A stretch of DNA of 64,000 bases from Ascaphus truei (GCA_036426205.1 WSYH01001942.1:37145-101144), one strand, 5' to 3'. Counted from the first letter of the stretch, positions 32,100-43,451 are shown. The notes: generated by a model from the sequence alone, not told the origin. Numbers and translations: made by a program.

Positions 32100-32740
32100 C
32101 TTATGTTTTTCATTGCCCATTGACTGCTAATATATTAATCTGTGCCTGTTTAGGGTACAGATGAATAGAGTGGTAGTCAATGCATTTTTGGCCAAATGCA
32201 GTTCTTCTATTGACTGTTACAGTATATTCTCTATTTTTGTTTATTGTTAAGATTACATTGTTTTGAATTGTGATGGCTTGTGTATATTTTTGGTGACAGA
32301 TTGGTTAGCGTTTTTATTAAATTATGTATTTTGTTGGCTACTGGTTTTCCTTTATGTGTTGCCTAATGGTTGTATTAATTAATTGTTGGGTTGCTTACTG
32401 CTTTTATGTATTACATGTATTGTTTGGCTAGTGGTATGATTTATGTAATTGATTGCCTAGTGGTTTTAATTATTTAATTGAATGCCTAGTGGTTTTATGT
32501 CTATTATTGATTGGCTAGTGGTTTTATTTAAATAATTAATTGGTTGGCTAGTGCTTTTAATTTTTGGTGTTAGGGGTTTAGGTGATTGTTGTATATGTTT
32601 GATTATTGTGTATTTTGGACATACATGCTTTTGTATTAGGATGACCATTGAATGGTACAGTATAGTAGCTTATCATGCCCATATTATATGTGTATGATGT
32701 ATTACTATGCCACTCAATGGGTACAGGGTGAGTAGAGTTG
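32100..32740 (+). mobile_element. Composite family copy 4, modules E and F
   Basis: T-rich tract with a repeated GGCTAGTGGTTTTAT-like word (at least six times from 32280 to 32560), then a stem-loop GCCCATATTATATGTG at about 32675. Same order as copies 2 and 5. Confidence 0.6.
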
Positions 32741-32754
32741 GTCCAGGGTGGGTG

Positions 32755-33190
32755 GGTTGATACCTTAATTACTACAGCAGTTATTAACCGCTAAGGTGAT
32801 TAAGGGGTTAGGGGCCATTAGTTGTATTTTTTATGTATTCTTTCTGGCAACGGAGGAGATGGGACTGCAGTTTGCTGATGAGGCTCCCCTTCATAATGGC
32901 AGGAGTAAGTAGAATGTTTTTATTTATGTTATTTATACTGGCTGGTTAATGTTTTGTTTAATAATGGGCAAATTATCTATTATCCATATCTGTATAATAG
33001 TAATTTTGCACATTACTGAATGTGTTTGGTGGGGGAGGTGTATATTATTGAAATTGTGGCCATCTTTATTTTTTTTACAACACGAATGGTACAGCAGGCC
33101 AGCAGGGTCCCCCAGGGACAACCCGAGGACTCCCGGATGCCCGTGGGGACCACCCGTGGATCTTTGCCAGCCTATGTTATCAATCGTGTG
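32755..33190 (+). mobile_element. Composite family copy 4, module A and short module C
   Basis: Stem-loop at about 32757-32812; exon-like unit with ATG at 32859 and donor GGCAGGAGTAAGT at 32905; stem-loop at about 32965-33012; then only about two VNTR units (33094-33165) ending GCCAGCCTATG. Copy 3 has about nine units at this place. Confidence 0.65.
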
Positions 33191-33264
33191 TTCAAATAAA
33201 TAAATAATGCATTTATGTGGGGCACAGAGGGTGAGTTGTGTATTGGTGCTTACTACATGTTTAA

Positions 33265-33538
33265 ATTGTATTACTAGTGTAGATGAGCAGGTGGTATCTG
33301 GAGCAGAACTTCATTATTTTCAGGTCCAGGGACCGCCTGATTCCTGAGATACAGGCCCCGTAATGGGGTGCCAGTATCTCCTATGCATGTAAATGTCCCG
33401 CGTCACATGAACAGGACATTTCAATGCATAGGCGATACAGGCACCCCATAATGGGGCCTGTATCTCAGGAAGCAGTGGGTTCCCGGAGCTTAAAACAATG
33501 CAGTTCTGCTCCGGAGACCCTCTGCTCATCTACACTAG
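33265..33538. repeat. Snap-back hairpin module B, copy 4
   Basis: Inverted repeat with ~125-bp arms centred at about 33405 (CGCGTCACATGAAC). The arms contain GTAGATGAGCAGG, GAGATACAGGCCCC and GGGGTGCC and their complements. It ends GTGTAGAT/ATCTACAC. The best-paired copy besides 63205-63462. Confidence 0.8.
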
Positions 33539-33559
33539 TAATAATATATATATTTTTTT

Positions 33560-33793
33560 TTCAGATGAGATTAGCGCAGAGAGAGGCAGCACTCTCTCTC
33601 TGAAGCAGAATCAGCTCGCCGGTTGAATCCTTTTCAGAGGGTCGATCATCTCACAGCCGGCAACTTGCCATCTTTCCAAATGTTGCTATTACAGGTATTC
33701 GGGGCTTTCTGCATACCGTGATAGCAACACTGTCAAAAATGGCAAATTAAAAATCGTGACAATTTTTTTATCACACTTTACTGTATGAGGCCC
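33560..33793. mobile_element. Right terminus of composite family copy 4
   Basis: Ends at 33793; read inward it is GGGCCTCATACAGTAAAG. This matches the left end of copy 6 at 62914 (GGGCCTCATGCAGTAAG), supporting one family with inverted ends. Confidence 0.6.
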
Positions 33794-35830
33794 TGCGGTA
33801 AGTAGTAAATAATACATTGTAATTACATAGAAAATATAATTTCCTAATGTTCTATCTTGCTGCCTGATGATGCCCATTTTCCTATTTTTTCATTACTCTA
33901 TCTTGCACCTTGGTGTATATACAGTCCTTGTAGAAATGGAGAGTAGGAACAGATATTTCAACTTTTAGTATTTTACCACTGCTCTTGGACTCAGTATTCA
34001 AATACCCTGCTAAAAAATCTCTACATATTTCCAATCTCTGAAAAATCAGCCTTCCTAAAATCATGGGATGGTAGATATTTATGTGGAGGCTCCTTTAATG
34101 ATGTTCTGAGACATCATTGCTTTTTATGAACGGGAAACCAATTTGTGTTGGATTGTGAAATGTGTTTTTCATTATGTAGATATTCTGTGTAAATAAGTAT
34201 GCTTGCATCATAAATTTGGTACAGTATACGTCCTCTATATGATTGCCTACAGCATTTACCAAAACCCTTTTGTATATTCCTTAGCCTGATAGCTAGAGAA
34301 CAATAATGCTGTGGATGATATGGGTTGTCCTTTTTTCTGCACCCTGCATTTTTTTTAATAAAGTTAAAACAATGTTCTTACTGCAGAACAGGGGAATGAA
34401 AGACAGCACCACCACTTCAGAAAATAGTTACAAATCTATATTGGTGCAAAGTGAATGATAGAGGGACCTTCAATCCGTAGAAACATACAATGTTCTTACA
34501 GCGCTCCTTTTGTTATTTAAAGTTATTTACTGTTACTGTTGTCTTGAGAGAGTGGCCAGAACCTAACCTTCACCATTTGTAGAAGTCGTAGAATGCAGAA
34601 TAGTCTCTTGTTCCTGCACATTAATCAAGTCTCCAACTAGGACAACAAATAATTTGTATCTTTTTATTTGCAGACATTGTCAGGTGTAATACCTCCTATA
34701 ACACTCTCTCCATCTTGGTATCCCCCTCTTATTTAGTATCAAACCCATTCCAACATATATTCAGTTGTGCTGGAAAATGATGGTGAAATTGTACAATATT
34801 TTTAGATTAGAGAGAAAGAGGGATGTAATGCACTTAAACTTTCGACACCGAATAATGGCAAATTGCATAGAATTGGTGAAATATTGTATAATAAAGGAAA
34901 GAAAAAAATGGAAATAATGTGAGTGAGGATTGGTAGAACACAAAACAACAGTGAATACAATTAACTATTTGGAGGCTAGGCCAAACAGTAAATGAAAATT
35001 GAAAAGTGCAATGTTGACACTTTAAAATGTAAAATATATCAAATGTATTGATCTCTAACAGATTGAAAATATAGAAATAAAGAATAATGTATATCTCTTC
35101 AATTTCTCACTCATCAAAATGTATCCTCCAAAATTTTTTTTTAAATGTTTAAATTTACCCATCACAAAAATAACTATTTTAGTAAATAACTTTTTACTCA
35201 TATAGCCTACTTTTAACATCTCTATGCCATTTCGATTTTTGTGTGCCAAATTTGGTTGACAGTCACAGAACACAGATCTTTTCAATAAAAACAAAATAAA
35301 ACAAAGGACAAACATTATGCAGATGCTTTCTTTTGAAATAACAGTTGAAAACAGCAAACTAAGTATAACAGAGATTCAGTTCACAATATACTGGCTCAGG
35401 TAAGTGAGCAGGTGGTAGGGGTACAGAATGAACAGATGATGTATGGAATACAAATTGCAGCAAAATATAACCACATTCAATAAAAGTCTAATGATTTTTT
35501 GGGTCGGCATATCACATTTGGAGAGGAGAATAAAAAATCCATCTGGGGCACTTAAAGTTGATGCAGGAAAGCTGCCAATGCCTGAAACTAATACCATAAA
35601 AGCAAAGGATAAAACAAATGCAATGGAATCAGCTCTAAAAGATGTGTGTGATTGATTTAAGGAATAGAAGTGCTTCTTATACAATATGAAAAATTATTGT
35701 AGAAATCGAAGGCAGTTATGAAATACAAAATTCATTTTTTTTGTATTTGTACCATATGTAATACCTGCATATCTGTAAAATGCATTTAACTAAATAATTT
35801 GTCAAACTGGATGTAGTACTGAGGCTTATT
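33794..35830. other. AT-rich DNA with no gene seen
   Basis: About 2 kb without a recognised repeat end or domain. Frames at 35055-35357 and 35376-35684 are AT-driven hydrophobic strings without support. Confidence 0.6.
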
Positions 35831-35894
35831 ATATATTACGTATATATAATATTTTTCACCCACCATAACTTAAAATGTATATCTATATATATAT

Positions 35895-35937
<43 letters not shown>

Positions 35938-36126
35938 TATATATATATTATACATTTTTAAGTTATGGTGGGTGAAAATGTACAGGGGTAGAAACACGTC
36001 TGCACACCACTTTGACAACATATTTAATTAATTTAATTTTACAGATATATATATACATTTTAAGTTATGGTGGGTGAAAAATATTATATATAAACTGCAT
36101 GTATAAATATATACAATGTGTGTATA
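35830..36126. repeat. TA-rich palindrome with duplicated arms and a Tc1 end
   Basis: TTTTCACCCACCATAACTT at about 35850 is inverted at 35958-35980 and 36060-36081 as AAGTTATGGTGGGTGAAAA, around (TA)n tracts. 35980-36014 also holds an inverted copy of the Tc1 end (GTACAGGGGTAGAAACACG...). Confidence 0.75.
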
Positions 36127-36904
36127 CAGTGGTGTGCAGACGTGTTTCTACCCCTGTACATTTTCAAATTTTGTTGTCACCTGAGCGTACTCCACAGTGC
36201 TTTCAAATTAGACTTTAAATGTAGAATCTACAAAACCTACTCCAAAGTGATAAAGTTAGAAAATGCATATACTGTAAAATATAAAGAAGTAAAATTGACA
36301 GAGAAAAACAGACTAATCTCAGTTGTATAAGTATTCAACCCGTTTGCTACTGCAAGTCTAAATCAGCTCAGGTGAAAATGAATTGTTTGAATGGTCCCAA
36401 AATTAGTGAAATGGTTTCAGTGTGTGTAATCAGAGTGGTTTAACTTTTAAACCATTTCCCTCAGGTTTATAAAGACTTTCAAGCTGCAACTAAACATAGT
36501 GATCCAAGAAAGAAACCATGAAGACAAAGGAGATTTTAACACAAGTCAGGGAAAAAGTGGTAGAGAGGAACAGAGTAGGAGAAGGGTACAAGGAAATGTC
36601 AAAGGTGTTGAATATCCATTTCAGCACAGTGAAGTCTATCATTAAGAAGTGGTAGATGAATCCTACCACCCAAACCGTACTCATATCAGGTCACCTTCAC
36701 AAACGGAGTTGCCGGGAAAGCAGAAAACTGGTACGGAATGTCATTCTGAAGCCAACAATTATCTTGAAAGATTTGCAATGTTCTCTGTCTGAGATGGGAC
36801 TCAGTGTTCACACATCAACAATAAGCCGGATCCTATACAAAGCTGGCCTGAATGGACTGGTGGCAAGGAAGAAGCAATTACTAAATGCTGGAGCAAAAGA
36901 GATG
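36127..36904 (+). mobile_element. Tc1-like element, 5' half
   Basis: Begins with TA at 36125-36126, then CAGTGGTGTGCAGACG, the CAGTGG-type end of Tc1-like elements. It holds the N-terminal transposase. It breaks off near 36904 and joins the reversed composite copy 5. The 3' half with the DDE catalytic residues is absent. Confidence 0.8.
36518..36904 (+). pseudogene. Tc1-like transposase, N-terminal DNA-binding part
   Basis: ATG at 36518. The first helix-turn-helix is GYKEMSKVLNIHFSTVKSII, then an in-frame TAG at 36653-36655. The same frame continues with a second helix-turn-helix region (SVHTSTISRILYKAGLNG) and VARKKQLL. This is the bipartite paired-like domain that binds the element's ends. 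The catalytic domain is lost at the junction, so it is inactive. Confidence 0.85.
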
Positions 36905-36954
36905 GAGACATGCATAAAAGCATGTTTTTTTTCTGCACAGCATTAAAACCAGAT

Positions 36955-37250
36955 GATGGGGGGCCTCCATGTGGTCCCTGTGGGTGTCTGTGATCCTTGG
37001 ATGGTCCCCGTGTGTGTCCAGAGGCCTCCAGGCTGTCCCTGCAGGTGTCTGGAGGCCCCACTGGTGTCCAGGGGTCCTCGGGTGGTCCCTGCTGGTTTCC
37101 GAGGGCCTCCAAGTCATCCCTGTGGGTATCTGGGGGCCTCCAGGTGGTCCCCTCAGTTGTCCAAAGGCCCCACGGGTGTCTTCAGGTCCTCAGGGGGTCC
37201 CAGTCAGTGTTCATGGGCCTCCGGGTGGTCCTCACAGGTCCCTGCTGATA
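36955..37250. repeat. GC-rich VNTR (module C), copy 5, reversed
   Basis: About eight ~37-bp units of the type GGTGGTCCC, GTGGGTGTC, GGGGCCTCC, the reverse complement of 20130-20475. All frames here are repeat-derived. Confidence 0.75.
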
Positions 37251-37299
37251 TGAGGTACCAGTCCTCTTTCGCATAAAAAATTGTGCAATATATTCTAAT

Positions 37300-37900
37300 A
37301 AATAAAAACATCTCCACCCCTCACCCCCAATACATACAGTACAATAATGGGCAAAATAACAATTATCCAGGATAATAGTGCATTTGCCCATTAAAAAAAA
37401 AAAAAAAACAACAACCTTAACTAGAAGCATAAAATAAATAAAATTTGTACAGTACTTACCCTTGCCATAACGAAGGCTGTCCTCATCCTCATCACCGTCC
37501 TTGTCCTCCGTGGCAGCAAAAGTACAATAAAAAATACAGTACAAACTAATGGCCCCTAACCCCTTAATCACCTCAGTGGTTAGTAACCACTAAAGTAATT
37601 AAGGGGTTAACACACCCTCCTCCACTACCCACCTGGGAGGCCTAACCACCCACCCTGAGAACACTACCCCCACTACCCATTGATTGGCATAGTGTTAAAG
37701 CATGCCCATATAATATGGGTATGCTTTAACACCATAACAATAAATGGGGAAGCTAAAAACAAAACAGGCCCAAAATAAAACACATTACATTGAAAAATAA
37801 ATACATTACAAATGCCAATAAACCAATTAATTTTTACAGTGGTACATCATGGCCATATAATATGGGCATGATTTACCACTATCACAGCCAATGGTCAACC
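37300..37900 (-). mobile_element. Composite family copy 5, modules A and F (minus)
   Basis: In minus order: F stem-loops (about 37848-37873, 37697-37722), the 54-bp stem-loop (37612-37556), the exon-like unit with acidic codons (DGDEDEDSLRYGK) ending at donor GGCAAGGGTAAGT (GT at 37459), the CTATTATCC stem-loop (37393-37348), then module C. Same order as copies 3 and 4. Confidence 0.65.
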
Positions 37901-38009
37901 TAATAAAAACAAATAACGCAAACAATATCCAATTGAATCAAAACAATCACCAAATAAACAACAATAAACAAGTAACAACAACAAAATTATCAGTAATCAA
38001 TAAAGTAAA
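37900..38009 (-). mobile_element. Composite family copy 5, module E (part)
   Basis: A-rich on the plus strand (T-rich tract in minus). Continues at 38720-38990 beyond the LINE insertion. Confidence 0.5.
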
Positions 38010-38715
38010 TACCAAAATACAATTTTGGGCACCAATCATAAGAAAAGACATTATGGAACTAGAGAGAGTGCAGAGAAGAGCAACCAAATTAATAAAGGGG
38101 ATGGACAATCTAACTTATGAGGAGAGGCTAGCTAAATTAGATTTATTTACATTAGAAAAGAGGCGTCTAATAGGGGATATGATAACTATATACAAATATA
38201 TTCAGGGACAGTTCAAGGAATTTCAAAAGAACTGTTCATCCCACGGGCAGTACAAAGGACTCGGGTCATCCCTTAAGGTTGGAGGAAAGGAGATTTCACC
38301 AGCAACAAAGGAAAGGGTTATTTACAGTAATGGCAGTTAAAATGTGGAATGCATTACCCATGGAGACTGTGATGGCAGATACAATAGATTTGTTCAAATA
38401 AAGGTTGGACATCTTTTTAGATGGGAAAGGTATACAGGGATATACCAAATAAGTATATATGGGTAGGATATTGATCCAGGGATTAATCCGATTGCCAATT
38501 CTTGGAGTCAGGAAGGAATGTATTTTTCCCCTTATGAGATATCATTGGATGATATGTCACTGGGGTTTTTTGTTTGCCTTCCTCTGGATCAATAAGTAAG
38601 TATAGATATAGGATAAAGTATCTGTTGTCTAAATTTAGCATAGGTTGAATTTGATGGACGTACTGTATGTCTTTTTTCAACCTCATCTACTATGTTACTA
38701 AAATTAAAAATCCAA
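38010..38715 (+). mobile_element. CR1/L2-type LINE, 3' end
   Basis: Coding part to 38340 shows [35 protein letters not shown] and [10 protein letters not shown], the conserved C-terminal stretch after RT in CR1-group LINEs. It then shifts into TVMWNALP-like sequence and a 3' region ending GGTTGAATTTGATGGACG, TCAACCTCATCTACTATGT. 5' truncated, as usual for LINEs, and inserted in module E of composite copy 5. The same tail is at 59440-59715. Confidence 0.85.
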
Positions 38716-38719
38716 ACAC

Positions 38720-39240
38720 CCCCCAAAAAATCAATTAATAAAAGAAAACTCCAAATAAAACTCAAAATAACACCATTATTAAAAAGCAAACAACAAAAAA
38801 TAACAAAAATAAACAACTGAAAACAACACCAAAAGTTCCCATCATTAAAACTCTAAACACAAAAAATAGCCGAAATTATTAAAAGCAAAGACCAAAATAC
38901 ATTTAAAAGACATAAAAGCAAGCATTTGCCCAAAAAGCTTTGCTTGTCACTGTATGTATGTATAGCCCTAAAGGGGCATATATAAATACATTGGCAATCA
39001 ATGGGCAATGAAAAAACCTGCAAAAAAAAAATAACATACATTCAATGTTTTTTCTTACCTTTAGATGTCTTTGTCGTCCTTCTTCCTTCTTCCTTCTTCT
39101 TTCTTCTCCTTTCTTCGTCTTTCTATTTTTTTTTTTTTCGTAATGATGTCATGTAAAGGGAGTGAAGCCAGCCAATCAGAATGGCTTTGCTTCCTTTCCC
39201 TTTAAGATTACGTCATAAAAACCAAGATGGCTTGTTATTA
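38720..39240 (-). mobile_element. Composite family copy 5, modules E (rest) and D (minus)
   Basis: On the minus strand 39240-39000 matches the module D start (ACGTAATC CRE-like site, CCAATC) and a purine-rich exon ending AAAGGTAAGA (GT at 39058), then TTTGCAGG at about 39020. It then runs into the T-rich tract. Confidence 0.55.
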
Positions 39241-39241
39241 A

Positions 39242-39432
39242 TAGTGTTATAGTGCTATTGTAGAGGCTGTCAAGTTGCTAAGGTGGGTTTGGGGTGGTGA
39301 GCCATATACTATGTACCCATAGTCGATAATTGGCATTTGAATCTGCTGTGCAATACGCTTTCTGACCAGAAGATTTAGTGAGGATTTGTCCTGTAAAATA
39401 CATCTAGTCTGCATAGGTTTTGGATTTCAGGG
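39242..39432 (-). pseudogene. LINE reverse-transcriptase fragment (family of 51195-51755)
   Basis: Closely matches 51590-51720 (CTAAGGTGGGTTTGGGGT, GCCATATACTATGT, ATTGGCATTTGAATCTGC). On the minus strand this codes the IDYGD..YGSA-like stretch. Both ends are cut. Confidence 0.7.
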
Positions 39433-39466
39433 TATCAATGCGCATCCCAAATGTTAAATGGAGTCA

Positions 39467-40307
39467 AACCATATGCCTGCAATGAAGTGCTCACCACAAA
39501 CAAGGCGTGACAGCGAGACTGAGGTGGGGATTGATATATAACACCAACCCACAGCCGCTTGGGCGTCTGGAGTGTAGATAGGTCGAGGTAGCCGGGTCGG
39601 GGTTGGAGAGGAATGGATGGTCAGAGATACTTGCTGAGGTCGGGGTTGGAGAGATGTGGATCGTTGAAGGTAATTAGCCGTGGTCAGGATTGGAGAGGTG
39701 AGGATCATTGTAGTACTTGCTGAGGTCAGGGTTGGAGAGGTGCGGATCATCATTGGTAGCCAGGGTCAGGAGTTTAAAAGAGTGGAGTCCAGAAAAATAG
39801 CCAAGGTCAGAAACAGAGGAACTAGGAACTGGAGTACAAGACACAACTGTGGAGGCAAGGGTAGTAGTGAACACTTCACACATAGGAAGGTTTATGCTCA
39901 ACTGATTTGCCAGTGGCCGGCTGAGAATATATAGGATACAGGGAACAATGAGGTAACAAGCTGGAAGAGACGGGTCAGAGAGAGTGAGAGTGATAGGAGG
40001 ATACGGTGCAGGAAACAGGTGGGGGGGAGATACCAGAGGCGGAGAGATGACGCAGCTCAAGCATGCGCTAACTGTGCGCCACGTGTAGGCACTGTGCACT
40101 GATGATGTTGCCGCTTGGGTGGAGTCTGGAGGCGGGACCGGAGACCATAGTATTAACTTCCATGCTGGATGCGCCCGCACGCCTAGCATGGCGGCTTATC
40201 CCAAGAGAAGGAGAAGCATCTTGGAAGACGGAAGGTGGGGGGGGGCCATCACGGGTTGGGGTAACTGACGAGTGCGCCAAGCGCGTCGCAGAGCACAGAT
40301 CCTGACA
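39467..40307 (-). mobile_element. 3' LTR of Gypsy chromovirus
   Basis: Minus strand starts TGTCAGGATCTGTGC at 40307, immediately after a GAGGGGGTAC polypurine-like run, and ends near TTTGTGGTGAGCACTTC about 39490-39467. The solo copy at 22378-23095 shares both ends. It contains a 4-unit ~46-bp minisatellite (39590-39750, GGTCGGGGTTGGAGAGG). The far end is approximate. Confidence 0.75.
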
Positions 40308-41310
40308 GTACCCCCTCAGGAGCGACCTCGAAGACCATTCTTTGGGTCCAAAGCCCCTCCAGTGTACGAGATACTGTATCAAACCCCTGGAAATCCTGGA
40401 GTCCAAGATGGACTGGACTTCATACTCCTGTTGGCCCTGTATAAGGAGAAGAGCCGAAGGCATGGATGAATCAGGGAAACAAGGATCCCGGATGGCCAGC
40501 TTCAGCAGGGAGACATGAAACACTGACGGAATTCTCATAGAAGGAGGAAGGCGCACACGGTATGCCACCAGGCTGATTTTCTCCACAACGGAATAGGATC
40601 CGATGAACCTTGGGGCTAATTTTAGCATGGGAACCTTGAGGCGGATATTCTTTGAAGACCACCACACCCTGTCTCCCGGGTTGAACTCTTGAATGCTCCT
40701 ACGGTGATGGTCTGCCTGTGTCTTCTGTCTAGAAGTTGCCCTGGTAAGATTCTGCTGGATTCTTTTCCATAAATTCTGTAGCCAAAAAATTCTGTTGTCT
40801 GCTGCCGGTACCCCAGAACTGGGTGTGGCGATGGGCAGGAGATAGGGGTGAAACCCATAATTAATGAAGAAGGGCAACTCCATTGTGGATTCATTGCGCA
40901 GATTGTTGTGCGCGAACTCGGCCCAAGGAAGAATGTCAGTCCAGTCATCCTGGATGTCTGAGACGAAACAGAGAATATATTGCTCCAGTAACTGGTTGGT
41001 TCGCTCTGTCTGACTGTTGGTTTGGGGATGATAACCTGAAGAAAAATGTAGATATACCTAATTGCTATGAGAAGGAACACCAGAATGTCGAAAAAAACTG
41101 TGACCCATGATCGGAGACGATGACCTGTGGCACCTCATGGAGGCGGAAAATTTATTTGACAAAGATGTCTGCCAGTTTGGGAGAGTTGGGAAAACCTTTC
41201 AATGGGATAAAGTGGGACTGCTTAGAAAAGCAGTCTACCACTACTAAGATGATGTTCATCACTTTAGACATGGGCAGTTCTACTATGAAGTCCATGGACA
41301 GATAAGTGTC
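40068..41310 (-). pseudogene. Gypsy chromovirus integrase with chromodomain
   Basis: Minus strand, several frames. Core: MDFIVELP-like and FSKQSHFIPLKGFPN-like (41310-41200), SDHGSQFF-like second-aspartate box (about 41105), EQYILCFVSD...DWTDILPWAEFAHNN (about 40990-40900). C-terminal domain: FNPGDRVWWSSKNIRL, LAPRFIGSYSVVEKI, PSVFHVSLLK. Chromodomain: YEVQSILDSRISRGLIQYLV, HWRGFGP, then loss of the expected NSWEP. The chromodomain directs insertion to marked chromatin in this clade. The frame at 40068-40883 runs on into the LTR. Confidence 0.85.
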
Positions 41311-41321
41311 CGGACACGAGA

Positions 41322-41889
41322 TTAGACACCACCCCTGGAGTACCTCGAGTCGATTATAGATCGGATCTCGAGTTCCTCTTGATCATGAACAATGACCGGA
41401 GGTGATCTTGGAGAAGTATCACGAAACTGAGAGTGCAGGACGACTGGCTTCAACAAGGACACATGAAACACCGACGGAATTCGCATAGACCAAGGCAGCT
41501 GGAGGTGATACGGCACAGGGTTGACCCTTTTGAGGATGGTGAAAAGGACCCAGGAATCTTGGAGCAAACTTCAGAGTGGATTTCTTCAGTCTAATGTTTT
41601 TTGAAGACAGCCATACCTTGTCTCGTGGCCTAAATTTGGGCGCCTCTTGGCTATGACGGTCCATCTGTCTCTTCTGTCTGAAGACTGCCTCTTGAAGAGT
41701 CTTTTGAATTTTCTTCCAAGAGTTCTGGAGAAAATTTACCCTGGAATCAGCTGCCGGTACTGATAGGTGTGTCCAGGGACGATCCGGAATGGATAAAAGG
41801 TGAAGCAGACCAGATGGCATGTTGCTAGCGGACTTGTTTCTGGCACAGATGGAGCAACTAGCGATGAAGTCCTTAATGTCTTTCAGCAT
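41322..41889 (-). pseudogene. Second Gypsy integrase piece, internally deleted and misplaced
   Basis: Minus strand: zinc-finger end FIASCSICARNKSASNMPSG and RPWTHLS jump directly to VPAADSRVNFLQNSW, the integrase C-terminal domain (FRPRDKVWLSSKNIRL, FAPRFLGPF). A second frame gives VFHVSLLKP and the start of a chromodomain (EIRSIIDSRYSRGG). The whole catalytic core is deleted. It is upstream, in minus sense, of another core at 41310, so two copies are joined. Confidence 0.75.
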
Positions 41890-41999
41890 GTTTGTTCACC
41901 AAAAGGTGCGTAGGATTAAATCTGAGGTTCTCTTTGTATCAGGGTGGCCGGCAGATTTGGAGGAGTGACCACATTCAAGGATTTTCATGTGGAATCATG

Positions 42000-42480
42000 A
42001 AGGCGAGAGAGTACTAACTTCATATGCTGGATGTGTTCTGATAACGACTTAGAAAAAATGAGAATGTCATCGAGGTACACGATGATAAATGAGGACATCC
42101 CGAAAAATCTAATTTACAAACTCCTGGAAAACCGCTGGTGCATTACAAAGTCCAAAAGGCATAACCAAATATTCGTAATGACCGTCGCGTGTATTAAAGG
42201 CCGTCTTCCACTTATCCCCTTGTTGTATGCATATGAGGTTGTAAGCCCCACGAAGATCAAGCTTAGAGAAAATGGTAGCGCCTTGCAAATGGTCAAAAAG
42301 TTCTGAGATAAAGGTCAAAGGATAGCAATTTGTGAGGGTGATATTGTTAAGACCTCTGTAATCTATGCACGGGCGATGCGACCCATCCTTCTTCTTAACG
42401 AAAAAGAAACCAGTTCCAGCTGGAGAACTGGAATTTCTAATAAAGCCTTTCTTTATATTCTTTTGAATATATTCGGACAT
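42000..42480 (-). pseudogene. Gypsy reverse transcriptase fragment
   Basis: Minus strand with [73 protein letters not shown] and PAVFQEFVN. The catalytic YLDDI box follows at about 42077-42063 after a frameshift. Cut on its 5' side by the Tc1-like element at 42482. RNase H is missing before 41889. Confidence 0.88.
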
Positions 42481-42721
42481 ACAGTGGTGTGAAAAAGAAA
42501 GTACACCCTCTTTGAATTCTATGGTTTTACTCATCAGGACATAATAACAATCATCTGTTCCTTAGCAGGTCTTAAAATTAGGTAAATACAAGCTCAGATG
42601 AACAACAACACATGACATATTACACCGTCATCATTTATTTAACAAAAATAAAGCCAAAATGGCGAAGCCATGTGTGAAAAGCTAAAAATACCTTATGATT
42701 CAAAAGCTTTTAGAACCACCT

Positions 42722-43450
42722 TTAGCAGCAATCTTGAAGTAATAGTTTTCTGTATGACTTTATCAGTCTCTCACATCTTTGTGGAGGAATTTTGGCCCAC
42801 TCTTCTTTACAACGTTGCTTCAGTTCATTGAGGTTTGTGGGCATTTGATTATGCACAGCTCTCTTAAGGTCCAGCCACAGCATTTCAATCGGGTTGAGGT
42901 CTGGACTTTGACTGGGCCATTGCAACACCTTGATTCTTTTCTTTTTCAGACATCTGTTATAGATTTGCTGGTGTGCTTGGGATCATTGTTCTGTTGCATG
43001 ACCCAATTTTGACCAAGCTTTAGCTGTCGGACAGGTGGCCTCACATTTTACTCTAGAATACTTTGGTATACAGAAGAGTTCATGGTTGACTCAATGACTG
43101 CAAGGTTCCCAGGTCCTGTGGCTGCAAAACAAGCCCAAATCAGTACCCCTCCACCACCGTGCTTGACAGTTGGTTTGAGGTGCTGATATGCTGTGTTTGG
43201 TTTACGCCAAACGTGGCGCTGTGCATTATGGCCAAACATCTCCACTTTGGTCTTGTCTGTCCAAAGGACATTGTTCTAGAAGTCTTGTGGTTTGTCCAGA
43301 TGCAACTTTGCAAACCTAAGCCGTGCTGCCATGTTCTTTTTAGAGAGAAGAGGCTTTCTCCTGGAAAGCCTTCCAAACAAACCATACTTGTTCAGTATTT
43401 TCTAACTTTAACATTTAACATGCTAACTGAGGCCTGTAGATTCTGAGATG
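42722..43450 (-). pseudogene. Tc1-like transposase, catalytic part
   Basis: Minus strand: NKYGLFGRLSRRKPLLSKKN-like start in shifted frames, then DKTKVEMFGHNAQRHVWRKP-like, KHGGGGVLIWACFAATGPGN (region of the second catalytic Asp), and [20 protein letters not shown] (SPDLNPIE holds the third catalytic residue region). Frameshifts near 43050 and 43140 disable it. Confidence 0.85.
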
Positions 43451-43451
43451 T

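Noticed and set aside
35055..35684. Two minus-strand frames (100 and 102 codons) as membrane proteins
   Set aside because: Hydrophobic strings expected from AT-rich DNA; no start context, splice or homolog signal.
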